A stretch of 64,000 bases of DNA, taken from the NCBI RefSeq assembly GCF_000720325.1, contig NZ_JOJM01000006.1:62001-126000 (forward strand), written 5' to 3'. The position numbers were made by a program, and so were the translations under genes. Every line of letters starts with the position of its first letter. The stretch's first letter is position 1. The notes beneath the pieces are model-generated. The model did no database searches and was not told where the DNA came from. It saw only the letters and a program-made list of their open reading frames with translations. Positions 7,466 to 15,029 of the stretch are shown one piece after another. The DNA comes from Streptomyces sp. NRRL B-1347 (GTDB taxonomy: Bacteria > Actinomycetota > Actinomycetes > Streptomycetales > Streptomycetaceae).

Positions 7466-7529
7466 CCCCGGGGGCGGACTGTGTCCGGACAGGAGGTCCG
7501 GACGTGTCCGGACGCGGTCCGCCCCGGGG
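7466..7529 (+). repeat. Large inverted repeat holding GTCCGGAC copies
   Basis: Outer arms of 13-14 bp (CCCCGGGGGCGGAC with GTCCGCCCCGGGG) enclose three copies of the palindrome GTCCGGAC. It lies between the DUF3560 gene and the gene at 7573. It may end transcription and also act as a protein-binding cluster, since similar clusters occur elsewhere in the window. Confidence 0.5.
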
Positions 7530-7572
7530 CCTCAGCAGCACCCCACTCCACCCGCAGAGATGAGGCACGCAC

Positions 7573-7920
7573 ATGAAGACGTCAGAGCTCCGCATCGGCC
7601 AGCGCCTGGTGATCGTCGACGGCCCGTACACCGGCGCAACCGGCCGGTTCCAGCGCATGCAGCGCCACAACGTGGAGGAGGCGCCGCCGGTGGTCATCAT
7701 GCAGGGCGAGGCCGGGCCCGGCTTCCACGTGGGCGTGACCTGCGTCGAGCCGGTCCCCGAGCACGCCCACCCCCTCCACGTCGTGCCCCTGCCGCGCACG
7801 AACGGCGTGACGTGGGGGCTGCACTGCCCCCACCACGCCCCGGCCTGGATCCGCGCCACGAAATACGACAGGGCCACGGCGCTGCGGGCCTCGGCTGGCC
7901 TGGTGTGCCTGCATCGCTGA
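7573..7920 (+). CDS. Hypothetical protein with KOW-like start
   Basis: 115 residues. The N-terminus (LRIGQRLVIVDGPYTGATGR) resembles the KOW fold seen in NusG and ribosomal proteins, which binds RNA or protein. The rest is beta-rich with several histidines and two cysteines. The ribosome binding site is weak. A strong terminator follows. RNA binding is a guess from the KOW resemblance. Confidence 0.5.
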   Translation: MKTSELRIGQRLVIVDGPYTGATGRFQRMQRHNVEEAPPVVIMQGEAGPGFHVGVTCVEPVPEHAHPLHVVPLPRTNGVTWGLHCPHHAPAWIRATKYDRATALRASAGLVCLHR

Positions 7921-7925
7921 CGGGC

Positions 7926-7982
7926 GCGCAGCAGCGGGGCGGCATCCTGCCAGAGAGCTCTGGAGCCGCCCCGCTCCTGCGC
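7926..7982 (+). terminator. Strong terminator hairpin
   Basis: Eighteen-base arms (7926-7943 and 7965-7982) pair almost completely with a 21-base loop. It ends the unit begun at 5689. Confidence 0.65.
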
Positions 7983-8062
7983 CCAGGTCAAGTTCTGACC
8001 GAACCATGACAAAACCGGTCGAACCGTTCACGCCGGGTAGCCGCTGGGCCAGAATCGCGGGC

Positions 8063-8335
8063 ATGACCTACACCCCGGACAATCCGGTCCCTCGCGGCGT
8101 GCACGAAGTCCTGAGCGCCGACGGGCGGCACTGGTCGCGCCTCGGCCCGCGCTGGTACTCCGGCATGGACTACACCTGGCCCGGCGACTTGGAAGCCCAG
8201 CTCGCACCCCTCGCGCAGGCCCCCGCCCCCGAGCCCGAGGAGGGGCCGCCCGGAGGGAGCCGCGCCAAGTGCCTCGGCGCGACGCTCTGCCCCAAGTGCA
8301 CCCGCGACGCCCAGGTCATCCGCGAAGGGCTGTAG
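8063..8335 (+). CDS. Small protein with C-terminal CxxC
   Basis: 90 residues (MTYTPDNPVPRGVHEVLSAD...). The middle is Trp/Tyr-rich and a Pro/Glu linker leads to a C-terminal LCPKCTRDAQVIREGL segment, a half zinc knuckle. An in-frame ATG at 8006 would add 19 residues; I prefer 8063 because an AGAAT-like -10 lies about seven bases before it, matching the leaderless pattern of other single genes here. It is isolated between two terminators. Unknown function. Confidence 0.5.
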   Translation: MTYTPDNPVPRGVHEVLSADGRHWSRLGPRWYSGMDYTWPGDLEAQLAPLAQAPAPEPEEGPPGGSRAKCLGATLCPKCTRDAQVIREGL

Positions 8336-8339
8336 CCAC

Positions 8340-8394
8340 CTGCACGACGCCGCCCCGCCCGGGCTGTAGTCCTGGGCGGGGCGACGTCGTGCAG
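8340..8394. terminator. Bidirectional terminator between convergent genes
   Basis: CTGCACGACG and CGTCGTGCAG form the outer stem, with a GC-rich inner stem GCCCCGCCCGGG/CCTGGGCGGGGC. It sits between the 8063 gene and the reverse gene ending at 8409 and can serve both strands. Confidence 0.75.
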
Positions 8395-8408
8395 CCAGCA
8401 GGCGGCCG

Positions 8409-9191
8409 TCACCCGCTGCTGAGGGCGTGCTCGTAGCAGGGCGGGCAGAACGGGCGCAGCTTGCGCTCAGGCCTGCCCGACGGCGAGTTGACCACCGTGG
8501 CGTCCACGAGCAGCGCCTCATCAGCTGCGCCCTGACACCCCTCCGGCTCCCGGGGATGGACGGAGGCGCACAGGCACTGGCAGGAGCGCTCTTCGTCCGT
8601 CTCCGGCAGCGGCTCGTCATAGCTGACCTGGGGCGGGCGCGGGGACCTGCGCGCCGACCAGCCGCCGTTGCAGAGGGCGTGGAGGCTCTCGCCGTGCAGC
8701 GCGGCCCAGCGGGCAGCCGTCTGGCGGCTGAGCGGCCGCTGACCGTCTCGTGAGAAGAGCGGGCCGCTGCTCCGGCCGTCGAGGGCGGTACGGACGAGGG
8801 CTGCGGACTGGTCGCTGAGGGGGATGCGTCGCTCGTCCACGGCGGCGTGCTCCTCAGGGTCGACGTCGCGGGCGTCGAGGGCCAGGGCCTCGCCAACCCG
8901 CGCCTGACCCTCCCACAGCATGGCCCACAGGGCCCGGTGTTCGACCGGCACCGTCTCGTCGTCGAGCAGCTGCCGGTAGCGCGCGGGCGCCATGGGCGCG
9001 GTCCGCATGTCGGAGCGGTAGCCCCGGCTGGGCTGTGCGGCGCGGGCGGCGTCCGCCTCCGCCCGCTTGTACTGCTTGGCCCCGGTCTCCTGGTCCCGGC
9101 CGGGGGAGTCCAGTGAGCTGAGGATGCGGCGGGCGTAGGCGTAGCTGACGCCCCATCGGTCGGCGCACTCGCGTGCCGTGGTGAGTTCCAT
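8409..9191 (-). CDS. HTH protein with degenerate tyrosine-recombinase domain and Cys-rich tail
   Basis: 260 residues. Residues 3-28 (TTARECADRWGVSYAYARRI) look like an excisionase/MerR-type helix-turn-helix. Residues about 70-185 resemble the catalytic half of phage-type tyrosine recombinases: LWEGQARVGEALALDARDVD is the box I arginine region and IPLSDQSAALV the following strand and helix. The expected second box (HxxR) and the nucleophile tyrosine are not seen, so recombinase activity is unlikely. The C-terminal 65 residues carry CQCLC, H, C and FCPPC, a probable zinc site. The start is chosen from a TAAGTC -10 seven bases upstream, giving a leaderless mRNA, and a dyad operator overlaps that promoter. 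Inference: a regulator derived from an integrase. Confidence 0.65.
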   Translation of the reverse strand: MELTTARECADRWGVSYAYARRILSSLDSPGRDQETGAKQYKRAEADAARAAQPSRGYRSDMRTAPMAPARYRQLLDDETVPVEHRALWAMLWEGQARVGEALALDARDVDPEEHAAVDERRIPLSDQSAALVRTALDGRSSGPLFSRDGQRPLSRQTAARWAALHGESLHALCNGGWSARRSPRPPQVSYDEPLPETDEERSCQCLCASVHPREPEGCQGAADEALLVDATVVNSPSGRPERKLRPFCPPCYEHALSSG

Positions 9192-9196
9192 GCCTA

Positions 9197-9226
9197 CAGA
9201 CTTATGCACAGGGTGTGCGTAAGACA
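9197..9226. promoter_or_regulatory. Leaderless reverse promoter with dyad operator
   Basis: CTTATGCACA (9201-9210), GGG, TGTGCGTAAG (9214-9223) is a near-perfect dyad. Its left end supplies the TAAGTC -10 of the reverse gene, whose ATG is at 9191. The right end reads TAAGAC on the forward strand. The likely ligand is the HTH protein of that gene. Confidence 0.6.
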
Positions 9227-9350
9227 AGGGTGTGTGCCCCGTGCACCGAAGTGCGCCTCAAGTCCGCGCGCCCCCACGGGAGTTCGCCGCACGCCTTGGT
9301 GCGCGCGTGCACCGGCAAGGCTGCCCGGCGAAGCAGGGCAAACCGGGGCT

Positions 9351-9356
9351 TATCAT
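9351..9356 (+). promoter_or_regulatory. Candidate -10 of the 9397 operon
   Basis: TATCAT lies about 40 bases before the ATG at 9397. No convincing -35 is visible. The leader contains TTGAGGGGATCCCC, in which the ribosome binding site is part of a small palindrome. Confidence 0.35.
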
Positions 9357-9396
9357 TCTGCGCCCCCCTACCGCCGCCTTGAGGGGATCCCCACCC

Positions 9397-10215
9397 ATGT
9401 CCACTGCCACGTACCTACGCACAGCAGACGTCCCCCTCGCCCGCCTGCGCCCCTTCCCGGGCAACGCCAAGCGGGGGAACGTCCCCACCATCCTCGAAAG
9501 CCTCTGCCGCACCGGCCAGTACCGGTCCCTCGTCGTCCGCCAGGGCGACGGCGACGAACTCACCACCCTCGCGGGCAACCACACCGCACAGGCCATCGCA
9601 GCCCACGGTCCCGGCGACTGCGGACTCAACGTCACCGTCGACGGCGAGCAACGCCCCTGCGGCCTCTGCCTGAACGCACCGTGGGAGCCCGTCGCCCGCT
9701 GCGAGATCGTCACCTGCGACGACGCCACCGCCAAGCGCATCAACCTCGTGGACAACCGGGCCGCCGACCAAGGCGACTACGACGAGCGCGCCCTGGCAGC
9801 CCTCATTGCCGGCATGGACGGCGACCTCGCAGGCACCGGCTACAGCGACGCCGACCTCCAGGACCTCCTCGCGCCCGTCGACCTCGACGCCGACGTGGAC
9901 GCCTACGAGCCGCCCGCCCGCCCCGCGGCCGCCACGCGCCCGCCCGCGGACCTGCCACCCGGGCCCGCGCCCGGCGAACCCGCCCCGCCCGCCCCGGACG
10001 GGCACGCCACCGTGCTCCTCACGTACACCACCGCCGAGCACGACGAGGTCGCCGCCCACATGGCGGCCGCCCGCAACGCCCTGCCGACGGCGGGCACCCC
10101 GGTCGTCGTCCTCCACGCCCTGCGCACCCTCACCGCCACCCTGAACGCCCGCGACGCCGCACGGGACAACCTCGCCGTCGACGAACTCCTGGCCGTCGCG
10201 GGAGTCGCCGCGTGA
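9397..10215 (+). CDS. ParB-like nuclease-fold protein A
   Basis: 272 residues. The first 140 have the ParB/Srx fold pattern: LARLRPFPGNAKRGN, ILESLCRTGQYRSLVVR, LAGNHTAQAIAAHG and, after a Cys pair (CGLC), the ATAKRINLVDNRAAD block typical of phage ParB-like proteins. A Pro-rich linker (about 175-200) leads to a C-terminal alpha/beta tail. The gene at 11051 is a clear paralogue. The stop overlaps the GTG of the next gene. ParB-like folds in phages act as nucleases, ATP/CTP-dependent switches or partners of PAPS-reductase-like proteins. Here it opens a block of modification-type enzymes, so a DNA-targeting role is inferred. Confidence 0.75.
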   Translation: MSTATYLRTADVPLARLRPFPGNAKRGNVPTILESLCRTGQYRSLVVRQGDGDELTTLAGNHTAQAIAAHGPGDCGLNVTVDGEQRPCGLCLNAPWEPVARCEIVTCDDATAKRINLVDNRAADQGDYDERALAALIAGMDGDLAGTGYSDADLQDLLAPVDLDADVDAYEPPARPAAATRPPADLPPGPAPGEPAPPAPDGHATVLLTYTTAEHDEVAAHMAAARNALPTAGTPVVVLHALRTLTATLNARDAARDNLAVDELLAVAGVAA

Positions 10216-10970
10216 CCGGCGCGCCCGTCGAGCTGCCCGCCCCCGTACGGCGGCGGCCACGACGGCCCGAGCGGCTCCTCGGCCAGAACAGCGAGCTCCG
10301 CGAAGACGGCGTCTGGGGGTGGACCCTCCCGGCCCTGGCCGCCCGCCTCCCCGACGGCACCACCGTCAAGACCTGCCCGGCAGCTGGGGTCTGCGCATCC
10401 GCCTGTTACGCCAGGAACGGCAGCTACCTCATCCCCAGCGTGGCGGCCCGCCACGTCGAGAACCTCCGGTACGTCGTCGAGGACCTGCCCGGCTGGACGC
10501 GGCAGATGAGCGCAGAGCTGGCCCACCAGCGGTATCGCGGCGGCTGGATCCGTATCCACGACAGCGGGGACTTCTTCAGCCCGGCGTACCTCGCCGCCTG
10601 GCTGCGCATCATGGCCTTCCGGCCCTGGGTGTCCTTCTACTGCTACACCAAGGAGCTGACACTTTTTCGCGAGATGGTGGAACCGGCCCCGCCCCGCAAC
10701 TTCCGGTGGGTGTACTCCTACGGCGGCCGCGAGGACCACCTCCTCGACCCCGCCCGGGACCGCGTGGCCGATGTCTTCCCCGACGAGGCATCGATCACCG
10801 GCGCCGGGTGGCACTCGCAGGACCGCAGCGACCTCCTGGCCGTCCTCGGCCCTGCCCCGGTCGGCATCCCCGCGAACAACATCCCGCGCTTCCGCAACCG
10901 CATGGCGGGCCGCACCTTCCGCCAGTGGCAGGCCGAGCGCGACGGCCGTCGTGCCGCCCCAGGCAGCTGA
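10212..10970 (+). CDS. GP88-like protein
   Basis: 252 residues. The signature of the phage gene-product-88 family is clear: LLGQNSEL (22-29), TCPAAGVCASACYARNGSYL (54-73, cysteines 55, 61 and 65) and WIRIHDSGDFFSPAYLAAW (112-130), followed by FYCYTKELTLF. The Cys cluster suggests an iron-sulfur or zinc site; enzymatic activity is unknown. It overlaps the upstream ParB-like gene by four bases and is followed 80 bp later by a second ParB-like gene. GP88 proteins often travel with ParB-like genes in actinophages, which fits a common complex or pathway. Confidence 0.8.
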   Translation: MTGAPVELPAPVRRRPRRPERLLGQNSELREDGVWGWTLPALAARLPDGTTVKTCPAAGVCASACYARNGSYLIPSVAARHVENLRYVVEDLPGWTRQMSAELAHQRYRGGWIRIHDSGDFFSPAYLAAWLRIMAFRPWVSFYCYTKELTLFREMVEPAPPRNFRWVYSYGGREDHLLDPARDRVADVFPDEASITGAGWHSQDRSDLLAVLGPAPVGIPANNIPRFRNRMAGRTFRQWQAERDGRRAAPGS

Positions 10971-11050
10971 CCCGCGCACGCCCGGTCCGCTCCCGCCTGC
11001 CCGCTCTACCCTTCTCCGCCCCGACCCCCCCACGAGTAGGGAATCGCCCG

Positions 11051-12019
11051 ATGACACAGGCCACTTACGTAGCGACCGAGGACGTCCCGGCCGACAAGCT
11101 GATCCCCTTCCCCGGCAACGCCAAGCGGGGGGACGTCAGCGCCATCCTCGACAGCCTCCGCCGCAACGCCCAGTACCGCGCCGTCGTCGCCCGCCGCCTG
11201 CCCGGCGGCGAACTGGTCACCCTCACCGGCAACCACACCGTGGCCGCCTTCCGCGAGCACGGTCCCGGCGACTGCGGCGTCCACACCAAGAGGACCGTGC
11301 TCAAGTACGGCAAGAGGACCGTGCCCTGCGGGGTCTGCGGCAACAAGGCCGGGTGGAAGCCGACCGTCCGCACCGAGATCATCACCTGCGACGACGACAC
11401 CGCCCGCCGCATCAACCTGGCCGACAACCGGACGGCCGACCTCGGCAGCTACGACGACCGCGCCCTCCATGAACTCCTCGCCGCTCTCGACGGGGACCTG
11501 ACCGGCACCGCCTACACCGACAGCGACGTCGACGACCTCCTCAAGACCAGCGGCGCCCTCGCCGAATCGGCCAGCGCTTTCCTGGAGGACTTCGCCGCCC
11601 CGGCACCCGGCGCCCCGTCGACACACCCCTTCTCCGACACCGCCCCGCCCACCGGCGCCGCCCAGACCCCGCAGCCCCCTGAAGGCACCCAGGAGCGCCC
11701 GGCAGACAGCGAGGCGGCCGCCGCCCCGCCCCCGCACTCCGAAGGCGTCCACACCGGCCCCGCGCCGTACACCGGGCCCGGCGCGCGGCAGCCCGCGGGC
11801 GACGGAATCCCCCTGCCCACCTCTCCCCAGATGGCCCCCCTTCAGTGGGTGTTCACCCTGGAGCAGCGCGACACCGTCCGCGCCGCCATCAAGGCCGAGC
11901 AGATCCAGGGCGGCCACGACACTGCGGCGCAGGCACTCACCGCGATCTGCAGCCACTACCTCGCCGCCGCCCCCGAGCAGGCCAGTAGCGACGCGGAGGG
12001 AGCGGCCGCGCGTGTCTGA
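11051..12019 (+). CDS. ParB-like nuclease-fold protein B (paralogue of A)
   Basis: 322 residues. The N-terminal 150 align with the 9397 product: PADKLIPFPGNAKRGD, ILDSLRRNAQYRAVVARR, LTGNHTVAAFREHG, a CGVC pair and ARRINLADNRTADLGSYDD. An insertion with Lys/Arg (HTKRTVLKYGKRTV) before CGVC distinguishes it. A long Pro/Ala/Ser linker (about 180-265) joins a helical C-terminus. A TACCCT box lies about 40 bases upstream and may be an internal promoter. It overlaps the following aminotransferase gene by eight bases. Confidence 0.75.
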   Translation: MTQATYVATEDVPADKLIPFPGNAKRGDVSAILDSLRRNAQYRAVVARRLPGGELVTLTGNHTVAAFREHGPGDCGVHTKRTVLKYGKRTVPCGVCGNKAGWKPTVRTEIITCDDDTARRINLADNRTADLGSYDDRALHELLAALDGDLTGTAYTDSDVDDLLKTSGALAESASAFLEDFAAPAPGAPSTHPFSDTAPPTGAAQTPQPPEGTQERPADSEAAAAPPPHSEGVHTGPAPYTGPGARQPAGDGIPLPTSPQMAPLQWVFTLEQRDTVRAAIKAEQIQGGHDTAAQALTAICSHYLAAAPEQASSDAEGAAARV

Positions 12020-13106
12020 CCTCCTCGCCCTGCACGACGTGCGCTGGCCGCCCGCCCCGACCGCGGCCGCGCGCCACGCCGTCAGCAGCGCCCTCGACTC
12101 CCGCTCATGGACGGCGCGCCGCTACACCCGCCTCGCCGAACAGGCCATGAGCGACCTCACCGGCGCCCCGCACGCGGTGGCGTTCCAGTCCTGCACGGCC
12201 GCCATCCACGCCACCCTCCTCGCCCACGGTGCGCAGCGCGGCACGCCCGTGCACACCCCTGCCTTCGGCTTCGCCGGAACCCTCACCGGCGCCGCCCACA
12301 TCGGCGCCACGCTGCTCTACCACGACGTCGACCTCGGCACCGGCAACAGCGTCGAGCCCGGGCACACGCCGGGGCAGCTCGTCCTCACCCCCGACCTCCA
12401 CGGCGTCCCCCACAACCTGCCGCGCGCCGAGGTCATCACCGACGCCTGCCAGTCCCTCGGCACCCTCACCGACGGCCGCCACGGCGGCGCCACCGGCACG
12501 CACTGCTGGAGCTTCTCGTCGACCAAGCTCGTCGCCGCCCCGGACGGGGGAGCGGTCACCACCGACGACGAGGCCCTGGCCGCCGAGCTCCGCCAGCTCC
12601 GCGACTACGGCGCCGAACCGTGGGAGTCCCGCGCCAACGCCTTGATCACCCGGCCCGGTCACAACTGGCGGCCCAGCGAGCTGTCCATGGCCCTCGTCGT
12701 CGAACAGCTCTACACCCTCACCGAGACCGCGGCCCGCGCGCGGGAGGTCGGCGCCCGCGTCCAGCAGACCCTCGTCGACTGCGGCCTGTGGCACCAGCGC
12801 ACCCGCCCCATGGTCGAACCCGCCTGGCACAAACTCCGCACCGGCCTCCCTGGCTCCGGGCACCGGCGGCTGCCCGCGGCCCTCACCGAGGCCGGGATGC
12901 CCCTCCACCGATGGGGCCACCACCCACTGCCCGACCACCCCTTCTTCGCCCCAGCCGAGGGCCGCCGGCATGCCACCCCGCACGCCGAACGCCTCGCCGC
13001 TCAGACCTTCTGCCTCGGCACCGAGGCCTGCCCGCCCTGGACGTGGTCGCCCGGCGAGACCGAACTCGTCTGCACCACCCTCGAAATGATCACGGAGGAC
13101 CTGTGA
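12012..13106 (+). CDS. DegT/DnrJ/EryC1/StrS-type PLP aminotransferase
   Basis: 364 residues, normal for the family. Seen motifs: AFQSCTAAIHATLLAHG (58-73, phosphate-binding turn), PAFGFAGTLTGAAHIGAT (83-100), ITDACQSLG (142-150, Asp144 for the pyridine nitrogen) and CWSFSSTKLVAAPDGGAVTT (165-184, Lys172 as the PLP-lysine). All key residues are present, so it is probably active. The family transfers an amino group from Glu or Gln to keto-sugars or keto-cyclitols; StsC-type members aminate scyllo-inosose. Its neighbour is a myo-inositol-1-phosphate synthase, so an amino-cyclitol product is conceivable. Its GTG overlaps the previous gene and its stop overlaps the next start. Confidence 0.85.
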   Translation: MSDLLALHDVRWPPAPTAAARHAVSSALDSRSWTARRYTRLAEQAMSDLTGAPHAVAFQSCTAAIHATLLAHGAQRGTPVHTPAFGFAGTLTGAAHIGATLLYHDVDLGTGNSVEPGHTPGQLVLTPDLHGVPHNLPRAEVITDACQSLGTLTDGRHGGATGTHCWSFSSTKLVAAPDGGAVTTDDEALAAELRQLRDYGAEPWESRANALITRPGHNWRPSELSMALVVEQLYTLTETAARAREVGARVQQTLVDCGLWHQRTRPMVEPAWHKLRTGLPGSGHRRLPAALTEAGMPLHRWGHHPLPDHPFFAPAEGRRHATPHAERLAAQTFCLGTEACPPWTWSPGETELVCTTLEMITEDL

Positions 13107-14215
13107 CCCACACCCCGCTCCACCCAGTCCGCGTCGGCATCATCGGCGTCGGCAACTGCGCCCGCGCCCTCATCGAGGGCATCGCCTACTACCGGCAGGA
13201 GCCCGACGACGACACCGGCCTGTGCCACCCGACCATCGGTGGCTACACCCCCGCCGACGTCGAGCCCGTCGCCGCCTGGGACGTCGACACCGACAAGGTC
13301 GGCCGCTCCCTGTGGGACGCGCGCGCCGCGGGCCAGAACCTCGACGTCGGCCTCCCACAGGACCTGAAGCCGATCGCCGACGACGTCACCGTCAGCCGTG
13401 CCCCCGTCCTCGACGGCGCGGGCCACAAGTACCGCGAGCGGATCACCGTCGACGAGGGCGAGCACAACACGTGCGACGACGCGCACCGCATCTGCGAGGA
13501 GATCCAAGCCGCCGGGGTCCTCGTCCTGATCAACTACCTGCCCGTCGGCTCCCAGCAGGCCACGGAGTGGTGGGCGCGGATCGCCCTGGAGACCGGCTGC
13601 GCCTTCGTCAACTGCATCCCCGTCTTCATCGCCCGCAACGAGGAGTGGCGCCAGCGCTTCCGCGCCGCCAGGACGCCCCTCATCGGCGACGACATCAAGA
13701 GCCAGCTCGGCGCGACGTACGTGCACCGCGTCCTCGCCCGCGCCTTCCGGGACCGGGGCATCACCCTGGAACAGACGTACCAGCTGAACGTCGGCGGCAA
13801 CATGGACTTCTACAACATGCTGGAGGCCGACCGACTGGCCACCAAGCGGGAGTCCAAGAGCGGCGCCGTCACCGATGCGTACGGCCCCATCTGCCCCGGC
13901 AACGTGCACATCGGCCCCTCCGACTACGTGCCGTGGCTCGGCGACACGAAGAAGGCCTTCATCCGCTGTGAGGGCCGTGGCTTCGCCGGGGCGCCCATCG
14001 AGCTGGAGATGCAGCTCACCGTCCCCGACTCCCCGAACTCCGCCGGGATCGTGATCGACGCCGCCCGCATCGCGCAGACCGCCCTCGACCGCGGGGACCC
14101 CGACGTCGACGCGTGGGCGTCCGCATGGCTCTTCAAGGCCCCGCCGCGCTCCGTCGCGGAGCAGGACGACACAGAAGCCCGTCACCGCCTCGACGCGTGG
14201 CTCGAAGAGGCCTGA
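13103..14215 (+). CDS. ino1: myo-Inositol-1-phosphate synthase
   Basis: 370 residues, the length of the mycobacterial/Streptomyces enzyme. Landmarks: VGIIGVGNCARALIEG (11-26, NAD-binding), INYLPVGSQQATEWW (143-157), GDDIKSQLGAT (195-205), QLNVGGNMDFYNML (227-240) and TKRESKS (247-253). It should convert glucose-6-phosphate to inositol-1-phosphate using NAD+ as catalyst in the cytoplasm. Hosts already possess this enzyme, so a phage copy in an operon with an aminotransferase and PP-loop proteins suggests a dedicated precursor for modification. The GTG overlaps the upstream stop (GTGA), giving translational coupling. Identity is certain by motif; the pathway is inferred. Confidence 0.9.
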   Translation: MTHTPLHPVRVGIIGVGNCARALIEGIAYYRQEPDDDTGLCHPTIGGYTPADVEPVAAWDVDTDKVGRSLWDARAAGQNLDVGLPQDLKPIADDVTVSRAPVLDGAGHKYRERITVDEGEHNTCDDAHRICEEIQAAGVLVLINYLPVGSQQATEWWARIALETGCAFVNCIPVFIARNEEWRQRFRAARTPLIGDDIKSQLGATYVHRVLARAFRDRGITLEQTYQLNVGGNMDFYNMLEADRLATKRESKSGAVTDAYGPICPGNVHIGPSDYVPWLGDTKKAFIRCEGRGFAGAPIELEMQLTVPDSPNSAGIVIDAARIAQTALDRGDPDVDAWASAWLFKAPPRSVAEQDDTEARHRLDAWLEEA

Positions 14216-14216
14216 C

Positions 14217-15029
14217 GTGCACACCGTCCTCAAGTCCAAGACGGCGTACAGCAACGACGACGTCGCCCGCGTGTGGGCCAGCATCACCGACCACGTCACC
14301 GAGGACGAGGCCGAACGCGCCGTCGAGGAGGCCGCCCGCGAGACCCGGGCGGTCCTCGACGGCCGCCCCGACACCGCGGTGTACGGCTGGTCCGGCGGCA
14401 AGGACAGCGTCGCCCTCCAGGTCGTCATGGAACGCGCCGGTGTCCACCGCGCCCTCCTCGGCACCATCCCCCACCTCGAGTTCCGCAGCTATCTCGCCTG
14501 GTGCGACGAGCACCGGCCCGACGGCCTCACCGTCATCGGCAACCCGCACATCACCCCGGCCTGGCTCGCCCGCCCCGGCAACGACCGCTACCTCTTCCCC
14601 ACCACAAGCACCGACGGCTACAAGTGGACGATGCTCGGCACCCGCCGCGCCCAGCACCTCTACCAGCAGCAGATGCACCCCCGCCTTCAGATCTACGGGC
14701 GCCGCACCGCCGACGGCAACTACATCCCCCCGACCGAGCACGGCATCCACCGCACCCGCCGCCTCACCACCTACAGCCCCATCCGGCACTGGCCGCACGA
14801 ACTCGTCCTCGCCGTCGTCCACTACAACCGGCGCCCCCTGCCGCCCGTCTACGACTGGCCGGACGGGTGGAAGACCGGCACCGGCTCCTGGCCCGGCCGC
14901 CGCGTCGGCGACCGCGACACCGCCTTCGCGCAGACGTACGCGATCGAACCTGAGCGCCTCCTCGAGGCCGCCCCGGATCTGCCCGCGGCTGCCGACTGGC
15001 TGCGCCGGCATACCGACGGGAGCACCTGA
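14217..15029 (+). CDS. PAPS-reductase-like PP-loop protein 1
   Basis: 270 residues. The PP-loop SGGKDS is at 59-64, after an N-terminal helical region, and marks the adenine-nucleotide alpha-hydrolase fold used by PAPS reductases, DndC and IbrA. Later HLEFRSYLAWCDEH and YSPIRHWPHELV correspond to substrate and lid regions. It is shorter than the neighbour at 15029 and lacks a Cys cluster typical of iron-sulfur DndC. It starts one base after the inositol-phosphate synthase stop and overlaps the next ATG by one base. Likely ATP-dependent activation of a substrate; which one cannot be read from the sequence. Confidence 0.8.
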   Translation: MHTVLKSKTAYSNDDVARVWASITDHVTEDEAERAVEEAARETRAVLDGRPDTAVYGWSGGKDSVALQVVMERAGVHRALLGTIPHLEFRSYLAWCDEHRPDGLTVIGNPHITPAWLARPGNDRYLFPTTSTDGYKWTMLGTRRAQHLYQQQMHPRLQIYGRRTADGNYIPPTEHGIHRTRRLTTYSPIRHWPHELVLAVVHYNRRPLPPVYDWPDGWKTGTGSWPGRRVGDRDTAFAQTYAIEPERLLEAAPDLPAAADWLRRHTDGST

